Positions 23,239-23,621 of a stretch of DNA of 23,621 bases are shown here, in pieces. Source of the stretch: an uncultured Eubacterium sp. (GTDB taxonomy: Bacteria > Bacillota > Clostridia > Peptostreptococcales > Anaerovoracaceae); the NCBI GenBank assembly GCA_900551775.1, contig URXI01000030.1, positions 1-23,621 of the forward strand, written 5' to 3'. A program made the position numbers and the translations under genes. Numbering within the stretch: position 1 is the stretch's first letter; every line of letters begins with the position of its first letter. Below the pieces are notes generated by a model that was not told where the DNA came from, made no database searches, and saw only the letters and a program-made list of their open reading frames with translations.

Positions 23239-23421
23239 CTATTCTGTTGTGTATTTTTCTGCCCATCCATTGATTGAATCCAGAATCGGAAGAAAAGCTT
23301 TGCCCATTTTCGTAAGCGAATACTCTACCTTGGGAGGTACGACAGCAATTTCCCTTAGAAAGTCAGTGAGACCATATAAACCAGAGCATGATGAACCAAA
23401 AGAACATGTCATTTCTATCAA
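23239..23421 (-). pseudogene. HxlR/MarR-like regulator remnant
   Basis: The minus-strand frame ends in VVPPKVEYSLT, GKAFLPILDSINGWAEKY and a TAG at 23239-23241, which is the recognition wing and C-terminal helix of HxlR-type regulators. Just before it LTDFLREI matches the end of the recognition helix region, but the usual DG-x-x-x-R-x-x-Y stretch between the two is missing, so an internal deletion of about 12 residues is likely. The N-terminal half of the domain, including the conserved Cys, is absent. No ribosome binding site is visible. The homologous part is roughly 23239-23376. Confidence 0.7.
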
Positions 23422-23447
23422 TAGGATTTAAGGTGTTGTCAGGGTGC

Positions 23448-23494
23448 CGCCCGTATTGACGGTGTGTTCCGTTCATACGGGCGTCCCTTTTTTT
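23448..23494 (+). terminator. strong hairpin terminator
   Basis: CGCCCGTAT (23448-23456) pairs perfectly with ATACGGGCG (23475-23483). ACGG/CCGT extends the stem inside, and a run of eight T follows shortly. It would end plus-strand transcripts from the DUF3990/XRE pair. The matching A tract on the other side may also serve the minus-strand dehydrogenase gene. Confidence 0.9.
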
Positions 23495-23511
23495 CATCTC
23501 AAGACAACGCT

Positions 23512-23621
23512 TTACACCATGGCAGCTCCATCGACGGAGAGGATTTCTCCGTTCACGTAGGCAGCCAGGTCGCTGGCGAGGAAGAGAAAGGCGTTGGCAA
23601 TATCCTGCGGCTCGCCCAGCC
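23512..23621 (-). CDS. short-chain dehydrogenase/reductase, C-terminal fragment (continues beyond window)
   Basis: Read on the minus strand from the right edge, 36 codons end in a TAA at 23512-23514. The peptide contains LGEPQDIANAFLFLASDLA, then AAYVNGEILSVDGAAMV, the signature C-terminus of classical SDR enzymes (FabG-like), where the GEPxDIA and the VNGxxLxVDGG segments line the active site and dimer interface. The final Gly of VDGG reads Ala. The catalytic Ser-Tyr-Lys and the nucleotide-binding Gly-rich loop lie outside the window. Base composition is more GC-rich than the neighbouring remnants. The specific substrate cannot be told. Confidence 0.85.
   Translation of the reverse strand, partial: LGEPQDIANAFLFLASDLAAYVNGEILSVDGAAMV

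Noticed and set aside
1..23621. CRISPR arrays, tRNA or rRNA genes, insertion sequences or integrase genes
   Set aside because: I saw no regularly spaced repeats, no tRNA-like cloverleaf with a T-loop and no transposase or integrase motifs.

Overview
The window looks like chromosome from a Gram-positive anaerobe of the Clostridia, probably a gut or fermenter Eubacteriales. The evidence is strong AGGAGG-type ribosome binding sites, TTGACA/TATAAT promoters at 17 bp spacing, type II (LSGC, LTAC, LSAC) lipoprotein signals, TrmA/RumA and Tgt of Bacillota type, and an ahpC next to a flavoprotein reductase. The genus is not determinable from sequence alone.

Layout. 1-5233 (+): a co-directional redox cluster. 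It starts with a frameshifted alpha/beta hydrolase, then a flavodoxin-fold protein with a four-cysteine cluster, an aldo/keto reductase, a hexapeptide acetyltransferase, a second aldo/keto reductase exported as a lipoprotein, a flavodoxin lipoprotein and a DUF4405 (cytochrome b-like) membrane protein. 5411-6685 (+): an AAA_14/DUF4143 ATPase with its own promoter and terminator. 6736-7919 (-): a rhodanese lipoprotein coupled to a decayed serine hydrolase, driven by a consensus promoter bearing repeat operators. 8115-9278 (+): a cyclopropane-fatty-acid-synthase-type methyltransferase, convergent with a tandem DUF305 protein (9369-9938, -). 10071-13696 (+): enolase, then ahpC and an AhpF-like reductase whose domains are in reversed order. 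13845-15095: an HD plus HD-GYP protein. 15207-21546 (+): tgt, rumA-type methyltransferase, GGDEF cyclase, a GNAT/DUF1579-like fusion, an internally deleted arginase-family gene, DUF1697 and PhzF genes, closely packed. 21608-23421: gene remnants flanking an intact toxin-antitoxin-like pair (DUF3990 ADP-ribosyltransferase-fold protein plus an XRE-type regulator). 23512-end (-): the C-terminus of a short-chain dehydrogenase.

Functional reading. Three themes stand out: envelope and cytoplasmic redox chemistry (flavodoxins, aldo/keto reductases, DUF4405, AhpC with its reductase, rhodanese), cyclic-di-GMP turnover (HD-GYP and GGDEF proteins either side of tgt-rumA), and decay. At least five genes are broken, four of them by internal deletions that join distant conserved motifs of the family. 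The most system-like candidates are the DUF3990/XRE pair and the lipoprotein aldo/keto reductase, lipoprotein flavodoxin and DUF4405 trio.
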